From assembly GCA_905372355.1 (NCBI GenBank), contig CAJPOT010000009.1:1-64000 (forward strand): DNA of 64,000 nt, read 5' to 3'. The notes beneath the pieces are model-generated. The model saw nothing but the letters and a program-made list of their open reading frames with translations, did no database searches and was not told where the DNA came from. Of this stretch, positions 17,012 through 28,151 are shown piece after piece. The position numbers and the translations under genes were made by a program. This stretch comes from an uncultured Selenomonas sp. GTDB taxonomy: Bacteria; Bacillota; Negativicutes; Selenomonadales; Selenomonadaceae. Every line of letters starts with the position of its first letter. Within the stretch, counting starts at the first letter, position 1.

Positions 17012-17890
17012 TCAACCTTCGCGCGCCATAACGGCTTCGTTTGCGAGATGGTCAAGGGTAGACCGAACATCCGACGAAATGCATGACACCCACCTTTGTG
17101 GAATTGCCTCAAAACCATAAACGCTCCCCGCCAATCCGCCGGTAATTGCTCCGATCGTGTCTGCGTCACCGCCTCGATTGACCGCTTCTACTACTGCATC
17201 CTCAAAAGTCCCTGTCAACATAATAGCATAAAGCGCATTTTCCATACTTGCTACTACCCACCCCGTTGGTTCTTTTCTCTCGCCATACCCTTGTACGATG
17301 CGGGTTATCTCTTGAATTGCTTGTTCCGGTGCTATCAGCGCCATTGACACGAGTCGCACATAATCCATGCAAAGAGCTGCGCTCGCCTCATTCGGATGCG
17401 TCATCCAGGCGATTGCTCTCGTAAATTCTGCTGCCACGTTTTCATCTTTGTAATAAAGTGCAGGGTATATCGTTCGCATCAATGCCCCATTTCCTGCCGC
17501 CCCCTCCTCATGGGGACGACGGACAGCTTCTCTCCAGACATCTTCCTCGCTATGACCTGTTTCGACGAGACGATCTGCCATAGCGATGGACATCCTGCAA
17601 GTGTTGCCTATATCTTTAGGATTGCTTTTATACCATTCACGGAATCGCCGTCCAATCGATACGATCGGCGACTTGGGACGCTCCACTATCCCCTCTGCCA
17701 CTGCAATAGTCATCTGCGTATCGTCAGTAATCTCGCCTGGCGCGACATTTAGCCATCCGCCCCCGACCATTTCGCACACAGCTTTTCCATATTTCTTTAG
17801 GATTTCTTCTGCCTCCATAAATTCAAGGGGCGCTCCCAAGGCATCTCCCACCGCCACACCATAAAGCGCTCCCCTAATCCTGTCCTTCAT
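17012..17890 (-). CDS. ADP-ribosylglycohydrolase (DraG/ARH family)
   Basis: A 292-residue all-helical hydrolase of the ARH/DraG family, which removes ADP-ribose from proteins, nucleic acids or small molecules using a binuclear Mg or Mn centre. The metal motifs are present: GDALGAP near residue 16, TDDTQM at about 56-61, NGALMR and the C-terminal NRGGDADTIGAITGGLAG. It directly precedes cas3 on the same strand with a 52-nt gap lacking a promoter, so the two may be cotranscribed. ARH proteins are not core I-C components. The placement may reflect phage-related ADP-ribosylation (inference) or chance. An AGGAGG Shine-Dalgarno supports the ATG at 17890. Confidence 0.92.
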   Translation of the reverse strand: MKDRIRGALYGVAVGDALGAPLEFMEAEEILKKYGKAVCEMVGGGWLNVAPGEITDDTQMTIAVAEGIVERPKSPIVSIGRRFREWYKSNPKDIGNTCRMSIAMADRLVETGHSEEDVWREAVRRPHEEGAAGNGALMRTIYPALYYKDENVAAEFTRAIAWMTHPNEASAALCMDYVRLVSMALIAPEQAIQEITRIVQGYGERKEPTGWVVASMENALYAIMLTGTFEDAVVEAVNRGGDADTIGAITGGLAGSVYGFEAIPQRWVSCISSDVRSTLDHLANEAVMAREG

Positions 17891-18050
17891 ATCATTTTCC
17901 CTCCTACAATGCTATGAGAATATACGTCTCCAAAACAGTCACTTCATTCAAAGATAGATTTTCCAGCCGATTAAAGGAACAAAACGAACACATGGCGGAA
18001 CTATGCGAAGAACCAGCGTTTTTGCAGTCTGCATGCCCCATGTGACCCGC

Positions 18051-18767
18051 TCAATCCCCAAGCGGCGTGTTAACGATCTTCTTGCGCTCGCGCCAGTCGG
18101 GGCAGAACTTGTCCATGAGACTCTTGAAGTGCACATTGTGGTAGCGCTCCCAGAGATGCGTAAGCTCGTGAATGATGATGTATTCGAGGCAGGATACCGG
18201 ATATTTGGCGAGCTGCAGATTCAGCCAGATGCGGCGCGCACGGATGTTGCAGGTGCCCCACTTCGTCTTCATGTTCTTGATGCGCCATTCGGCGGCGCTC
18301 TTGCCGACGATCGTCTCAGCTCGCGCCAAGAGCGGCGGCACGGCTCGCGCGAGTTCGCGGCGATACCATTCGTTCAGCAGAGCTTCACGCTCGGCGGGGC
18401 TGCTCTCGGCCTCCTGCGCCTTGAGACTTAGGATGAGTCGGCTGCCATCTCGCAGGACGATGTTGCAGCCACGCCCGAACTTTACGGTGAGCCGGAGCGG
18501 CTCGCCCCAGACAAAGAAGCGCTCGCCGCTTAGGAAGCGGCGAACGCTTGGCAGAGGTTTCGCGGCGATCTTCGCCTGCTTTTCCTCGATCCATGCCGTA
18601 TGCTTGGCGACGAAGCGTGCGAGCTCTTCGAGCGTCGCGCGCTTCGGTGCGCTCAGGCGCACCGTGCCTGCGGGCGGCACGACGCGCAGATAGATGTTCT
18701 TGATGGACTTTCGTTCAAGCTCGACGGGGATTCCCGCGAGCGTCGCCCGTCTCGTCGACGTTCCCAT
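18051..18767 (-). CDS. YgjP-type zinc metallopeptidase (DUF45)
   Basis: A 238-residue protein of the YgjP/DUF45 family. The signature HELTHLWERYHNVHF (about 200-214) has the HExxH zinc site and a third ligand further along. The upstream WGTCN motif (KTKWGTCNIRARRIWLN) is also diagnostic. The protein is cytosolic, with no signal peptide. Its physiological substrate is unknown. The stop of gyrA is 1 nt from its start, so it is translated from the gyrA transcript. Confidence 0.9.
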   Translation of the reverse strand: MGTSTRRATLAGIPVELERKSIKNIYLRVVPPAGTVRLSAPKRATLEELARFVAKHTAWIEEKQAKIAAKPLPSVRRFLSGERFFVWGEPLRLTVKFGRGCNIVLRDGSRLILSLKAQEAESSPAEREALLNEWYRRELARAVPPLLARAETIVGKSAAEWRIKNMKTKWGTCNIRARRIWLNLQLAKYPVSCLEYIIIHELTHLWERYHNVHFKSLMDKFCPDWRERKKIVNTPLGD

Positions 18768-18768
18768 A

Positions 18769-21198
18769 TCAGTTGTTCTTCTGCTCCATCACGGCGAACG
18801 ATGCTGCCTTGTCGCCCTCGCCGAGGCGCACGACCTTGACGCCCTGCGTGTTGCGGCTGATGACGGAAATCTCGTCGACCTTCGTGCGGATGACGATGCC
18901 GTCCGTCGTGATGAGGATCAGCTCCTGTCCCGGACGCACAACCTTGAGGCCGATGACCGCGCCCGTCTTTTCCGTGACCTTCATGTTGATGAGGCCCTTG
19001 CCGCCGCGCGTCTGCAGACGATATTCGCTCGTCGCCGTGCGCTTGCCGTAACCTTCCGCCGTGATCGTCAGAACCTCGGCATTGCGCGCGAGGTTGTCCA
19101 TGCCGACGACCACATCGCCCGCCTTCAGATTGATGCCCTTGACGCCGCGCGCCGTGCGTCCCATCGAGCGCACATCGTCCTCGGCGAAGGCGACCGCCAT
19201 GCCGCCCGCCGTACCGAGTATCACATGCTTTTCGCCGTCCGTGAACTTGACGCCGATGAGGTCGTCGTCTTCGTCGAGGTTGATCGCATTGAGCCCGCCT
19301 CTGCGGATCGACTGGAACTCGGAAAGGCTCGTCTTCTTCACGATGCCCTTCTTCGTCGCCATGAAGAGGTAGCGTTCGGGCAGGAACTCCTTGACCTGGA
19401 TGACCGCCGTGATCTTCTCCTCACTCTCAAGCTGCAGCAGGTTGATGATCGCCGTGCCCTTCGCCTGGCGGCTCGCCTCGTTGATCTCGTATGCCTTGAG
19501 ACAGTAAACGCGCCCGCGGTTCGTAAAGAAGAGGATCGTGTGGTGCGTCGTCGTGACGAGGATATTTTCGACGAAGTCGGCTTCCTTCGTGCCCATGCCC
19601 GTCACGCCGACGCCGCCGCGCTTCTGGCGACGATATGTGTCGAGCGGCATGCGCTTGATGTAGTTGTTATGCGTGAGCGTGATGACGACGTCTTCCTGCG
19701 CGATGAGGTCTTCGACGTTGATCTCGGATGTGTCGATCGTGATTTCCGTGCGGCGCTCGTCGCCGTACTTCTCGCGCACGGCAAGAAGCTCGTCCTTGAT
19801 GATCTTGTCGATCTTTCCCTCGTCGGCGAGAACGGATTTGAGCCAGTCGATCATCTTCAAGACCTCTTGGTACTCTTCCTCGATCTTCTCGCGCTCAAGA
19901 CCCGTCAGACGCTGCAGACGAAGGTCGAGGATCGCCTGCGCCTGCTTCTCACTGAGCTTGAAGCCTTCCATCAGGCGCTCACGCGCGATGTCCGCCGTGC
20001 GGCTCTCGCGGATCGTCGTGATGACGGCGTCAAGGTGATCGAGCGCGATGGTCAAGCCTTCGAGGATATGGGCGCGCGCCTCGGCTTTCGCCAATTCGTA
20101 CTTCGTGCGCCGCGTGATGACATCCTGCTGATGCTTGATGTAGTAGTGCAGCACCTCTTTCAGTGTGAGCACGCGCGGACTGCCGTCGACGAGCGCGAGC
20201 ATGATGACGCCGAAACTGTCCTGCAGCTGCGTGTGCTTGTAGAGCTGATTCAAGATGACGTTGGCGTTCGCGTCGCGGCGCACGTCGATGACGATGCGCA
20301 TGCCGCTGCGGTCGGACTCGTCGTTCAAGGCCGTGATGCCCTCGATCGCCTTGTCGCGCACGAGCTCGGCGATCTTCTCGACGAGGCGTGCCTTGTTCAC
20401 CTGATAGGGCAGCTCCGTCACGATGATGCGCGAGCGGCCGCTCGACGTCGTCTCGATGTGCACGCGCGCGCGAAGCTTGACGACGCCGCGCCCCGTCGTA
20501 TATGCCTGACGTATGCCCTCCGTGCCGAGAATCAGTCCCGCCGTCGGGAAATCCGGCCCCTTGATGACCGTCATAAGCTCCTCAACGGTAGCATCGGGGC
20601 GGTCGATGAGCATCAACGTGCCGTCAATGACCTCGCGCATATTGTGCGGCGGGATGTTCGTCGCCATGCCGACAGCAATGCCCGCCGTACCATTCGTGAG
20701 AAGCTGCGGGAACTTCGCAGGCAACACGGTCGGCTCCTTCAAGGACTCGTCGTAGTTCGGCGCAAAATCCACCGTCTCCTTGTCTATGTCCTGCAGCATG
20801 AGCTCCGCGACCTTCGACATGCGCACCTCGGTGTAGCGCATCGCCGCCGCCGGATCGCCGTCGACCGAGCCGAAGTTGCCGTGACCGTCGGCAAGCATGT
20901 AGCGCATGGAAAAATCCTGCGCCATGCGCACGATCGCATCGTAGACGGAAGTATCACCATGTGGGTGGTACTTACCGAGGACTTCGCCGACGATGCGCGC
21001 CGACTTCTTGTACGGCTTGCCCGAACCCATGCCCGCTTCCTGCATCGCATAGAGGATGCGGCGGTGCACAGGCTTCAGACCGTCGCGCACGTCCGGCAAG
21101 GCGCGGGCGACGATGACACTCATGGCGTAGTCGATATAGGAATTCTTCATCTCACTTGCGAGATTTACAGGAACGATCTTCCCCTCGCCAAAATCCAC
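18769..21198 (-). CDS. gyrA: DNA gyrase subunit A
   Basis: An 809-residue GyrA that cleaves and rejoins DNA in the A2B2 gyrase. The GTG start at 21198 gives [13 protein letters not shown], matching the usual MDFGEGKI opening; the longer frame to 21555 is spurious. The N-terminal domain shows [20 protein letters not shown], the quinolone region [17 protein letters not shown] and the catalytic Tyr in [13 protein letters not shown]. The GyrA box in the C-terminal pinwheel domain is RQKRGGVGV. Thr and Ser stand at the E. coli 83 and 84 positions, a natural variant in several taxa. gyrB is not in the window. Confidence 0.97.
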   Translation of the reverse strand: MDFGEGKIVPVNLASEMKNSYIDYAMSVIVARALPDVRDGLKPVHRRILYAMQEAGMGSGKPYKKSARIVGEVLGKYHPHGDTSVYDAIVRMAQDFSMRYMLADGHGNFGSVDGDPAAAMRYTEVRMSKVAELMLQDIDKETVDFAPNYDESLKEPTVLPAKFPQLLTNGTAGIAVGMATNIPPHNMREVIDGTLMLIDRPDATVEELMTVIKGPDFPTAGLILGTEGIRQAYTTGRGVVKLRARVHIETTSSGRSRIIVTELPYQVNKARLVEKIAELVRDKAIEGITALNDESDRSGMRIVIDVRRDANANVILNQLYKHTQLQDSFGVIMLALVDGSPRVLTLKEVLHYYIKHQQDVITRRTKYELAKAEARAHILEGLTIALDHLDAVITTIRESRTADIARERLMEGFKLSEKQAQAILDLRLQRLTGLEREKIEEEYQEVLKMIDWLKSVLADEGKIDKIIKDELLAVREKYGDERRTEITIDTSEINVEDLIAQEDVVITLTHNNYIKRMPLDTYRRQKRGGVGVTGMGTKEADFVENILVTTTHHTILFFTNRGRVYCLKAYEINEASRQAKGTAIINLLQLESEEKITAVIQVKEFLPERYLFMATKKGIVKKTSLSEFQSIRRGGLNAINLDEDDDLIGVKFTDGEKHVILGTAGGMAVAFAEDDVRSMGRTARGVKGINLKAGDVVVGMDNLARNAEVLTITAEGYGKRTATSEYRLQTRGGKGLINMKVTEKTGAVIGLKVVRPGQELILITTDGIVIRTKVDEISVISRNTQGVKVVRLGEGDKAASFAVMEQKNN

Positions 21199-21243
21199 AC
21201 TCTCACCCCAAAAATATAGTCGAGAACAGTATCTAACCTTAGT

Positions 21244-21272
21244 AGTATAGCATTCTTTGCAGAAAAAGTCCA
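21244..21272 (-). promoter_or_regulatory. Probable gyrA promoter
   Basis: On the minus strand TGGACT (21272-21267) precedes TATACT (21249-21244) by 17 nt, about 40 nt before the GTG start. The -10 is strong and the -35 weaker. Confidence 0.45.
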
Positions 21273-21346
21273 TGCGGCGAAAGGCGGGGTTGGCGCACAT
21301 CACTTTCGTACAGTCGTTATCCCATATGCCATCGCAAATATAGCTG

Positions 21347-21387
21347 AAAGCCGATGCATGGAGACTCTTGCTCCACGCATCGGCTTT
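21347..21387 (-). terminator. Terminator after chemoreceptor 1
   Basis: A long hairpin (AAAGCCGATGC and TGGAG on one side, CTCCA and GCATCGGCTTT on the other) starts about 25 nt past the stop of the minus-strand chemoreceptor gene, with T-rich ends. Confidence 0.8.
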
Positions 21388-21412
21388 CGCTCTATATTGT
21401 CTCAGACTCTGC

Positions 21413-23383
21413 TCAAAGCCTGAACTTCGCCACCCCCTGCTGCAGCTGCTGCGCGAGATCTGCGAGCGTATGACTCGCGGCTGCGATCTCCTCGGCGGAC
21501 GCCGCCTGCTCCTCGGAGACGGCGGAAACGTCCGTCGCCTTCTGCTGCACGGCACGGGACAGGTCGCTTACCTTCTGCACCGTATCGACCGTGCTCTTGC
21601 AGTCCTTTTCGAGCGCTCCCGTGATCGTCCCGACCTTCGCGACCTGCCCAATCAGGGCACGGATGGATTCAGCGATCTTCGCAAACTTCTCGTCAGCTGC
21701 GCGGACTTCTTCCACGCTCTCTTTGACCTCTTCGTCCTGCGATTTCGTCAGCGTGAATGCGTTCTCGATCTGCGCGGAGTTCTTGCCGATGACCGCGCTG
21801 ATCTCCTGCGCCGCCTGCTCGCTCTGCTCGGCGAGCTTTCGCACCTCGTCGGCGACGACGGCGAAGCCCTTGCCCTGCTCGCCCGCACGCGCCGCCTCGA
21901 TCGCGGCATTCAAGGCGAGGAGTTTCGTCTGTCCCGAAATGTTCGTGATGACCTCGTTGATCTCCGCGATGTTCTTCGAGCCGTCGTAGAGGTTCTGCAC
22001 AGCCTCGCCGACCTTTACGGAGTTCGCCGCGAGGCTGTCGACGCCCGCGACCGCCTTTTCCAGCACAGCGCGGCCTTCGCGCGTCGCCTCAGCCGTCGTC
22101 TCAGCAACCTTCGTCGATTCACCGACCACCTTGGCGATGTCCTCGGTCTGCGCTCCCATATTGTGCGCGACTTCGTTCGCCATCTCCGCAATATCGCTCT
22201 GCTCCGCCGCGCGCTCGGCGATGTCGACAACGGCTTCTGCCGCCGACTGCGACGCATTCGCCGTCTGCGTCGAGCTTGCTGTCAACTCCTCAGAGGACGC
22301 GAGCACCTGCTCGCTGGCCTTCGAGGTGTCCTCGACCATCTTTCGGAGCGTCGTGACCATCTGACTCGAGCTCGTCTGCAGCACTCCGATCTCGTCGACG
22401 CGATCGCTCGCGGGCAATTTGTGCGTAAGATCCCCCTTGGCGATGAAACTCATCGTCTCGGACAGGATCTCGATCGGCGAAATCATGCCCGTGAGGAAAT
22501 AGTAGGTGATGCCGCCCAAAAGCGCGAGAGCAACGAGGCTGATGACAAGAATCGCATAGAGCATCTGCGTCGCCGATGCGAACGCCTCCGACTGCGGCAC
22601 CTCGATGATGATGTGCCAGCCCGTCGTGCCGATCGGCATCGATTCATAGAACTTCTGCACGCCGTTGAACTCCGCCTCGAACATCTGCGGATCCTTTGAT
22701 GTGAAGCGCGCTGCCAGATCCTTGTACTTGCCGCCATCCATCTCGTTGAGCCGCGGGTCGTCGAGCGTGAATTTCTTGTGGTAGATGAATTCGCTGTCCG
22801 GTCCCAGGACGAAGAGCGAGCCATGCTCGCCGACCTTCACATCCTTCAAAATCTCCGTCATACTATCGACGGAAGCATCCATGCCAATGACAGCGACAAG
22901 CTCGCCGTTCTTATTGTAGACCGCCTTGCTCAGCGTTATGACCCGCGTTTTGTCAGGGTCGGTCTGATAGACCTCAGAAAGCTCCACATTCTTCGAGTTT
23001 ACTGCATTCTTGTACCACGGACGCGTGCGCGGATCGAAACCTTCCGACGCCTGATCCTTCACCACGGACGAACCGTCGGGAAATCCCACGTAGAATTCAA
23101 AGACGCCGGGACGTGCCGAGATGTCAAGAACCGCCTGCTGCAGATCGTCCCCCTGCGGCAAACCGACGCTCCAATCCCGGGCGATGGTCTCCACCATCGC
23201 GCGCTTTTCCTGCACGCTGCCGTCAAGCTCCGCCGCATAACGGCCCGCGCGCTGCTCCATGCCGACTTCCACCGCGCTTTTCAACCCCGAGCTTGCCATC
23301 AGATAGATGATCGTTCCCATGAGGATGAAGATGACGATGAGCGGAATGCCGATGCTCAAAAGCATCTTCGGTTTGAGTTTCAT
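21413..23383 (-). CDS. Methyl-accepting chemotaxis protein 1
   Basis: A 656-residue chemoreceptor. The start MKLKPKMLL at 23383 is chosen over an ORF start 27 nt upstream because GGGAGGAG precedes it. TM1 spans residues about 8-32, then a periplasmic double-Cache domain ([33 protein letters not shown]), TM2 near 275-300, HAMP, and the cytoplasmic signalling hairpin with [20 protein letters not shown]. The FDPRTRPWY segment is typical of dCache ligand pockets for amines or amino acids, but the ligand is unknown. It is the first of three tandem paralogues; its C-terminal 130 codons are virtually identical in DNA to those of the other two. Confidence 0.95.
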   Translation of the reverse strand: MKLKPKMLLSIGIPLIVIFILMGTIIYLMASSGLKSAVEVGMEQRAGRYAAELDGSVQEKRAMVETIARDWSVGLPQGDDLQQAVLDISARPGVFEFYVGFPDGSSVVKDQASEGFDPRTRPWYKNAVNSKNVELSEVYQTDPDKTRVITLSKAVYNKNGELVAVIGMDASVDSMTEILKDVKVGEHGSLFVLGPDSEFIYHKKFTLDDPRLNEMDGGKYKDLAARFTSKDPQMFEAEFNGVQKFYESMPIGTTGWHIIIEVPQSEAFASATQMLYAILVISLVALALLGGITYYFLTGMISPIEILSETMSFIAKGDLTHKLPASDRVDEIGVLQTSSSQMVTTLRKMVEDTSKASEQVLASSEELTASSTQTANASQSAAEAVVDIAERAAEQSDIAEMANEVAHNMGAQTEDIAKVVGESTKVAETTAEATREGRAVLEKAVAGVDSLAANSVKVGEAVQNLYDGSKNIAEINEVITNISGQTKLLALNAAIEAARAGEQGKGFAVVADEVRKLAEQSEQAAQEISAVIGKNSAQIENAFTLTKSQDEEVKESVEEVRAADEKFAKIAESIRALIGQVAKVGTITGALEKDCKSTVDTVQKVSDLSRAVQQKATDVSAVSEEQAASAEEIAAASHTLADLAQQLQQGVAKFRL

Positions 23384-23474
23384 TTCGTGCTCCTCCCTGT
23401 GTTCTTCCAAAACTTGTAACCTACATGCTTCTCTTCTACTCCATTTTCAAATATCCTGCAAAGATTCCTGATAT

Positions 23475-23761
23475 TTAAGGAACCGCTGATAAAAGGAAGT
23501 CGCCCAGATTTGCGCAGATGCGCTGTATCTATAGCGGTCAACGTCAGCCAATCATGCGACGCGCTTCGCGCTTGCATTCTTGGGACGTTTTCGCATACGA
23601 GCCGTTGCCCAATCGCCTGCGTCCTTCGGACTTGGCTCTTGGACGGCTCAGCAAGGAGACAAACCGGAGGCGTAGCGGTGCTACGTCGAGGATTTGTCGA
23701 CGACGAGAGGACAGCGCAGATGCGTGAAGATGGGTGGCTGAATTTATCAATGGTTCCTTAA
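23475..23761. mobile_element. MITE-like element with 19-bp terminal inverted repeats
   Basis: The 287-bp element begins TTAAGGAACCGCTGATAAA and ends with the complement of TTAAGGAACCATTGATAAA. It lies between chemoreceptor genes 1 and 2 and has no credible ORF. Inside it are a copy of a second dispersed motif (GTATGCGAAAACGTCCC in reverse, near 23585-23605) and a copy of the TTCGG/CTTGG core (about 23606-23640). A 74-bp internally deleted relative sits at 62211-62284. Confidence 0.65.
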
Positions 23762-23766
23762 CCCCA

Positions 23767-23807
23767 AGAGGTCTAGCCGAAGGTGCAGACCCATCGGCTA
23801 GACCTCT
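23767..23807 (-). terminator. Terminator after chemoreceptor 2
   Basis: The perfect 14-bp stem AGAGGTCTAGCCGA/TCGGCTAGACCTCT lies 35 nt downstream of the chemoreceptor 2 stop on the minus strand. The trailing T run is weak. Confidence 0.6.
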
Positions 23808-23841
23808 GTAAATCATGCGGATGTATGTACCGCGTCTTTTT

Positions 23842-25809
23842 TCAAAGGCGGAACTTCGCCACTCCCTGCTTGAGCTGCTGCGCAAGCTCGGAGAGCGTGT
23901 GGCTCGCGGCCGCAATCTCCTCGGCAGACGCCGCCTGCTCCTCGGAGACGGCGGACACGTCCGTCGCCTTCTGCTGCACGGCATGGGACAGGTCGCTGAC
24001 CTTCTGTACCGTGTCAACCGTGCTCTTGCAGTCCTTTTCGAGCGCTCCCGTGATCGTCCCGACCTTCGCGACCTGCCCAATCAGGGCACGGATGGATTCA
24101 GCGATCTTCGCAAACTTCTCGTCAGCTGCGCGGACTTCTTCCACGCTCTCTTTGACCTCTTCGTCCTGCGATTTCGTCAGCGTGAATGCGTTCTCGATCT
24201 GCGCGGAGTTCTTGCCGATGACCGCGCTGATCTCCTGCGCCGCCTGCTCGCTCTGCTCGGCGAGCTTTCGCACCTCGTCGGCGACGACGGCGAAGCCCTT
24301 GCCCTGCTCGCCCGCACGCGCCGCCTCGATCGCGGCATTCAAGGCGAGGAGTTTCGTCTGTCCCGAAATGTTCGTGATGACCTCGTTGATCTCCGCGATG
24401 TTCTTCGAGCCGTCGTAGAGGTGCTGCACGGCTGTGCCGACCTTCACGGCACCTTCCGCAAGATTCTCGACGCCTGCAACTGCTTTTTGGAGCGCCTCGC
24501 GGCCTTCTCTCGTCGCCTTTCCCGTCTCGTCTGCGACCTTTGTCGAGGCATCGACGACTTTGGCGATGTCCCGCGTCTGCTCACCCATGTTGTGCGCGAC
24601 CTCGTTCGCCATCTCCACGATATCGTTCTGCTCTGCCGCGCGCTCGGCGATATCGACGACGGCTTCCGCCGCAGCCTGCGACGCATTTGCCGTCTGCGTC
24701 GAACTTGCCGTCAATGTCTCGGAGGATGCAAGCACTTGTTCGGCCGCCTTCACTGTGTCTTCGACCATTTTGCGCAGCGTCGCGAGCATCGCGCTCGAGC
24801 TGTTCTGCAGCACGCCGACCTCGTCGACGCGTTCGCTCGTGGGAAGCTTGTGCGTGAGATCTCCCTTGGAGATGAAGCCCATCGACTCAGACAAAATCTC
24901 GATGGGCGAAATCATGCCCGTGAGGAAGTAATACGTGATGCCGCCGAGAAGCGCAAGCGCCGCGAGGCTGATGCCAAGGATTGCATACGACATGCGCGTC
25001 GCCGCCGCAAACGCTTCAGAGAACGGCATCTCGATGACAATGTGCCAACCCGTCGTCCCGATCGGCTCAGAACGATAGAACTTCTTGACGCCTTGAAATT
25101 CCGCTTCGAAGGACTGCGCTTCATCGGATGTGAAGCGTGCCGCAAGATCCTTGTACTTGCCGCCGTCGAGCTCATTGAGCGGCGGATCTTCAAGCGTGAA
25201 TTTCTTGTGATAAACATACTCGCTGTTCGGTCCCAAGACGAAGAGCGATCCCGTTTCGCCGACCTTGACGCCTTTAAGGAACTCCGTAATCTGATCGACC
25301 GCGAGATTCATGCCGATGACCCCGATGAGTTCGCCGTTTCTTCGCACGGCGCGGCTCAGCGTCACGACATTCGTATGATCCGACGCCGTCGGATAGACAG
25401 GGGAAATCTCCACCTTGTCGGAGGCCGCCGCATTCTTGTACCAGTCGCGCGTGCGCGGATCGTAACCCGCAGGAAGCGACTGACTCGCCGCATAGGAGCC
25501 ATCGGGTTTGCCAATATAGAACGACTGGACGCCCGGTCTGCTGCCCAGATGTGACACAACGTCCTGCAGCGCCTCGCCTTCGGGCATATTGTCTGCCCAG
25601 CTCATGGCGATTGCTTCCAGCGTCTCGCTTTTTCCCAACAAATTTCCATCGATGATCGCCGCATTGTGGCCGGAGCGCTCGGTCATGGCGATGAGTCGGC
25701 TCGTCCTGAGACCGTCACTCGCCAACAGATAGATGATGACGCCCATGACGGCAAACACGATGATCAAGGGCACGCCGATGCTCAAGAGCATCTTCGGTTT
25801 CAACTTCAT
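23842..25809 (-). CDS. Methyl-accepting chemotaxis protein 2
   Basis: A 655-residue paralogue of the flanking chemoreceptors with the same order: TM1, double-Cache sensor ([24 protein letters not shown]), TM2, HAMP and methyl-accepting hairpin. Its sensor domain differs clearly from the others, which suggests a different ligand, while the signalling tip ([16 protein letters not shown]) is identical. The middle signalling region ([28 protein letters not shown]) is its own version. No adjacent che genes are present, so it must feed a chemosensory array encoded elsewhere. Confidence 0.95.
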   Translation of the reverse strand: MKLKPKMLLSIGVPLIIVFAVMGVIIYLLASDGLRTSRLIAMTERSGHNAAIIDGNLLGKSETLEAIAMSWADNMPEGEALQDVVSHLGSRPGVQSFYIGKPDGSYAASQSLPAGYDPRTRDWYKNAAASDKVEISPVYPTASDHTNVVTLSRAVRRNGELIGVIGMNLAVDQITEFLKGVKVGETGSLFVLGPNSEYVYHKKFTLEDPPLNELDGGKYKDLAARFTSDEAQSFEAEFQGVKKFYRSEPIGTTGWHIVIEMPFSEAFAAATRMSYAILGISLAALALLGGITYYFLTGMISPIEILSESMGFISKGDLTHKLPTSERVDEVGVLQNSSSAMLATLRKMVEDTVKAAEQVLASSETLTASSTQTANASQAAAEAVVDIAERAAEQNDIVEMANEVAHNMGEQTRDIAKVVDASTKVADETGKATREGREALQKAVAGVENLAEGAVKVGTAVQHLYDGSKNIAEINEVITNISGQTKLLALNAAIEAARAGEQGKGFAVVADEVRKLAEQSEQAAQEISAVIGKNSAQIENAFTLTKSQDEEVKESVEEVRAADEKFAKIAESIRALIGQVAKVGTITGALEKDCKSTVDTVQKVSDLSHAVQQKATDVSAVSEEQAASAEEIAAASHTLSELAQQLKQGVAKFRL

Positions 25810-25858
25810 TTCATTGTCCTCCGTATAAAGATTCTTATTCGCACTGGTTTCGGCAACA

Positions 25859-25889
25859 GGAAAAGGGAGGATTCATCCCTCCCTTTTCC
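25859..25889 (-). terminator. Terminator after chemoreceptor 3
   Basis: The stem GGAAAAGGGAGG/CCTCCCTTTTCC with a 7-nt loop lies about 130 nt past the chemoreceptor 3 stop. It is close to symmetrical, so it could also act on the opposite strand. Confidence 0.65.
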
Positions 25890-26021
25890 TGCGCTCCCGT
25901 ATTCTCTTTATCGGGCATTTTGCAAAAATCTTTAGCCCAAAAGCATATTTTCACGCGAGCCTTTCAGAAGATATGTTCAGCCGCCACGCGAAGCGACATA
26001 ATTTACTTTTCCGTCCCGTTC

Positions 26022-27992
26022 CTACAGACGGAACTGCGCCACGCCCTTCTGCAGCTGCTGCGCGAGATCTGCGAGCGTGTGGCTCGCGGCTGCGATCTCC
26101 TCGGCAGACGCCGCCTGCTCCTCGGAGACGGCGGACACGTCCGTCGCCTTCTGCTGCACGGCATGGGACAGGTCGCTGACCTTCTGTACCGTGTCAACCG
26201 TGCTCTTGCAGTCCTTTTCGAGCGCTCCCGTGATCGTCCCGACCTTCGCGACCTGCCCAATCAGGGCACGGATGGATTCAGCGATCTTCGCAAACTTCTC
26301 GTCAGCTGCGCGGACTTCTTCCACGCTCTCTTTGACCTCTTCGTCCTGCGATTTCGTCAGCGTGAATGCGTTCTCGATCTGCGCGGAGTTCTTGCCGATG
26401 ACCGCGCTGATCTCCTGCGCCGCCTGCTCGCTCTGCTCGGCGAGCTTTCGCACCTCGTCGGCGACGACGGCGAAGCCCTTGCCCTGCTCGCCCGCACGCG
26501 CCGCCTCGATCGCGGCATTCAAGGCGAGGAGTTTCGTCTGTCCCGAAATGTTCGTGATGACCTCGTTGATCTCCGCGATGTTCTTCGAGCCGTCGTAGAG
26601 GTTCTGCACAGCCTCGCCGACCTTTACGGAGTTCGCCGCGAGGCTGTCGACGCCCGCGACCGCCTTTTCCAGCACAGCGCGGCCTTCGCGCGTCGCCTCA
26701 GCCGTCGTCTCAGCAACCTTCGTCGATTCACCGACCACCTTGGCGATGTCCTCGGTCTGCGCGCCCATGTTGTGCGCGACCTCGTTCGCCATCTCCGCGA
26801 TGTCGCTTTGCTCTGCCGCGCGCTCGGCAATATCGACGACAGCTTCCGCCGCCGACTGTGACGCGTTCGCCGTCTGCGTAGAGCTTGCCGTCAATTCCTC
26901 GGACGATGCTAACACCTGCTCTGCGGCTTTCGATGTACCTTCGACCATCTTCCGAAGCGTCGCGACCATCTCGCTCGAACTCGTCTGCAGCACGCCGATC
27001 TCGTCGGCGCGATCGCTTGCGGGCAACTTGTGCGTGAGGTCGCCCTTGGCGATAAAGCTCATCGTCTCAGACAAGGCTTTGATCGGCGAAATCATGCCCG
27101 TGAGGAAATAGTAGACGATGCCGCCCAAAAGCGCGAGCGCCGCGAGGCTGATGACAAAGATCGCATACGACATCTTCGTCGCTGCAGCGAACGCCTCGGA
27201 CTGCGGCACCTCGATGACGACATGCCAGCCTGTCGAGGGAATGGGAACCATCTGATAGAACTTCTGCACGCCCTCGAACTCTTCTTCGAGCATCTGCGGC
27301 TTGTCGGCCAGGAACTTCGCGGCAAGAGCCTTATATTTGCCGCCGTCCTGTTCGTTGAGCGGCGCATCGTCAAACTGAAATTTCTTGTGATAGATGTACT
27401 CGCTCTTATCTCCCAAGACAAAGATGGAGCCGTGCTCGCCAACCTTGACGTCCTTGAGCATTCCTGTCAGGGATTCGACCGAAACGTCCGTGCCGATGAC
27501 GGCGACAAGCTCGCCGTCGTGGCCGCGCACCGCCTTGCTCAGCGTCACGATGATCGCGCCGTCCGCCGCGTTCTTGTAGACATCGGAAAACACTACGCCA
27601 TCGGAAGGCGCCGCGTTCTTGTACCAATCGCGCGTGCGCGGATCATAGCCTGCGGGCATCTCTTGACTCGTCGTATATGAACCATCAGGACGCCCCACGA
27701 GGAAACCATAGACGCCATTGCAGCGTCCCAACTCATCGACCGCTGCCTGCAGATCTGCTCCTACGGGCATGCCTGCCGACCAGCTCACAGAAAGAGCCGA
27801 TACGAGAGCCGCCTGCTCACGAATGTTGCCGTCGATCTCTTCGGCGTAACGATTGGCGCGCTGCTCCATGCCGACCTCCGTCGCAGCCTTGAGCCCCGCG
27901 CTCGCCATCAAGTAAATGATGACCCCCATGACGATGAACACGACGAGCAGCGGCACGCCAACGCCCGAAAGCATCTTCGGTTTGAGTTTCAT
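26022..27992 (-). CDS. Methyl-accepting chemotaxis protein 3
   Basis: A 656-residue chemoreceptor with TM1 at about 8-31, a double-Cache sensor ([24 protein letters not shown]), TM2, HAMP and signalling hairpin. Its 3' quarter is a mosaic at DNA level. The last part (near 26160-26220) carries the same silent differences as chemoreceptor 2, while the middle (26600-26760) is nearly identical to chemoreceptor 1. This points to gene conversion among the three copies. It ends GVAQFRL where the others end GVAKFRL. Confidence 0.95.
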   Translation of the reverse strand: MKLKPKMLSGVGVPLLVVFIVMGVIIYLMASAGLKAATEVGMEQRANRYAEEIDGNIREQAALVSALSVSWSAGMPVGADLQAAVDELGRCNGVYGFLVGRPDGSYTTSQEMPAGYDPRTRDWYKNAAPSDGVVFSDVYKNAADGAIIVTLSKAVRGHDGELVAVIGTDVSVESLTGMLKDVKVGEHGSIFVLGDKSEYIYHKKFQFDDAPLNEQDGGKYKALAAKFLADKPQMLEEEFEGVQKFYQMVPIPSTGWHVVIEVPQSEAFAAATKMSYAIFVISLAALALLGGIVYYFLTGMISPIKALSETMSFIAKGDLTHKLPASDRADEIGVLQTSSSEMVATLRKMVEGTSKAAEQVLASSEELTASSTQTANASQSAAEAVVDIAERAAEQSDIAEMANEVAHNMGAQTEDIAKVVGESTKVAETTAEATREGRAVLEKAVAGVDSLAANSVKVGEAVQNLYDGSKNIAEINEVITNISGQTKLLALNAAIEAARAGEQGKGFAVVADEVRKLAEQSEQAAQEISAVIGKNSAQIENAFTLTKSQDEEVKESVEEVRAADEKFAKIAESIRALIGQVAKVGTITGALEKDCKSTVDTVQKVSDLSHAVQQKATDVSAVSEEQAASAEEIAAASHTLADLAQQLQKGVAQFRL

Positions 27993-28047
27993 AATCCTTC
28001 CCCTCCGTAGAAATTATAGAAATTTTCCGTACATATCGCACGATAAA

Positions 28048-28079
28048 AAATGGGATGCCCACGAACACGCATCCCATTT
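28048..28079 (-). terminator. Terminator after aroF
   Basis: The stem AAATGGGATGC/GCATCCCATTT with a 10-nt loop is flanked by A and T runs and lies about 75 nt beyond the aroF stop on the minus strand. Confidence 0.75.
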
Positions 28080-28151
28080 CCTCATACGTTTCTATTCTTC
28101 TATCGTCTTTTCCACATTTTTTCTAAAGGAAAAACCAAAATTTCTTCAAAA

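Noticed and set aside
20930..20970. Thr at the GyrA position equivalent to E. coli Ser83
   Set aside because: Thr is the natural residue in many susceptible bacteria, so it is not evidence of resistance.
18694..21219. 841-residue plus-strand ORF opposite gyrA
   Set aside because: A shadow frame common in GC-rich coding DNA; gyrA is unmistakable on the other strand.
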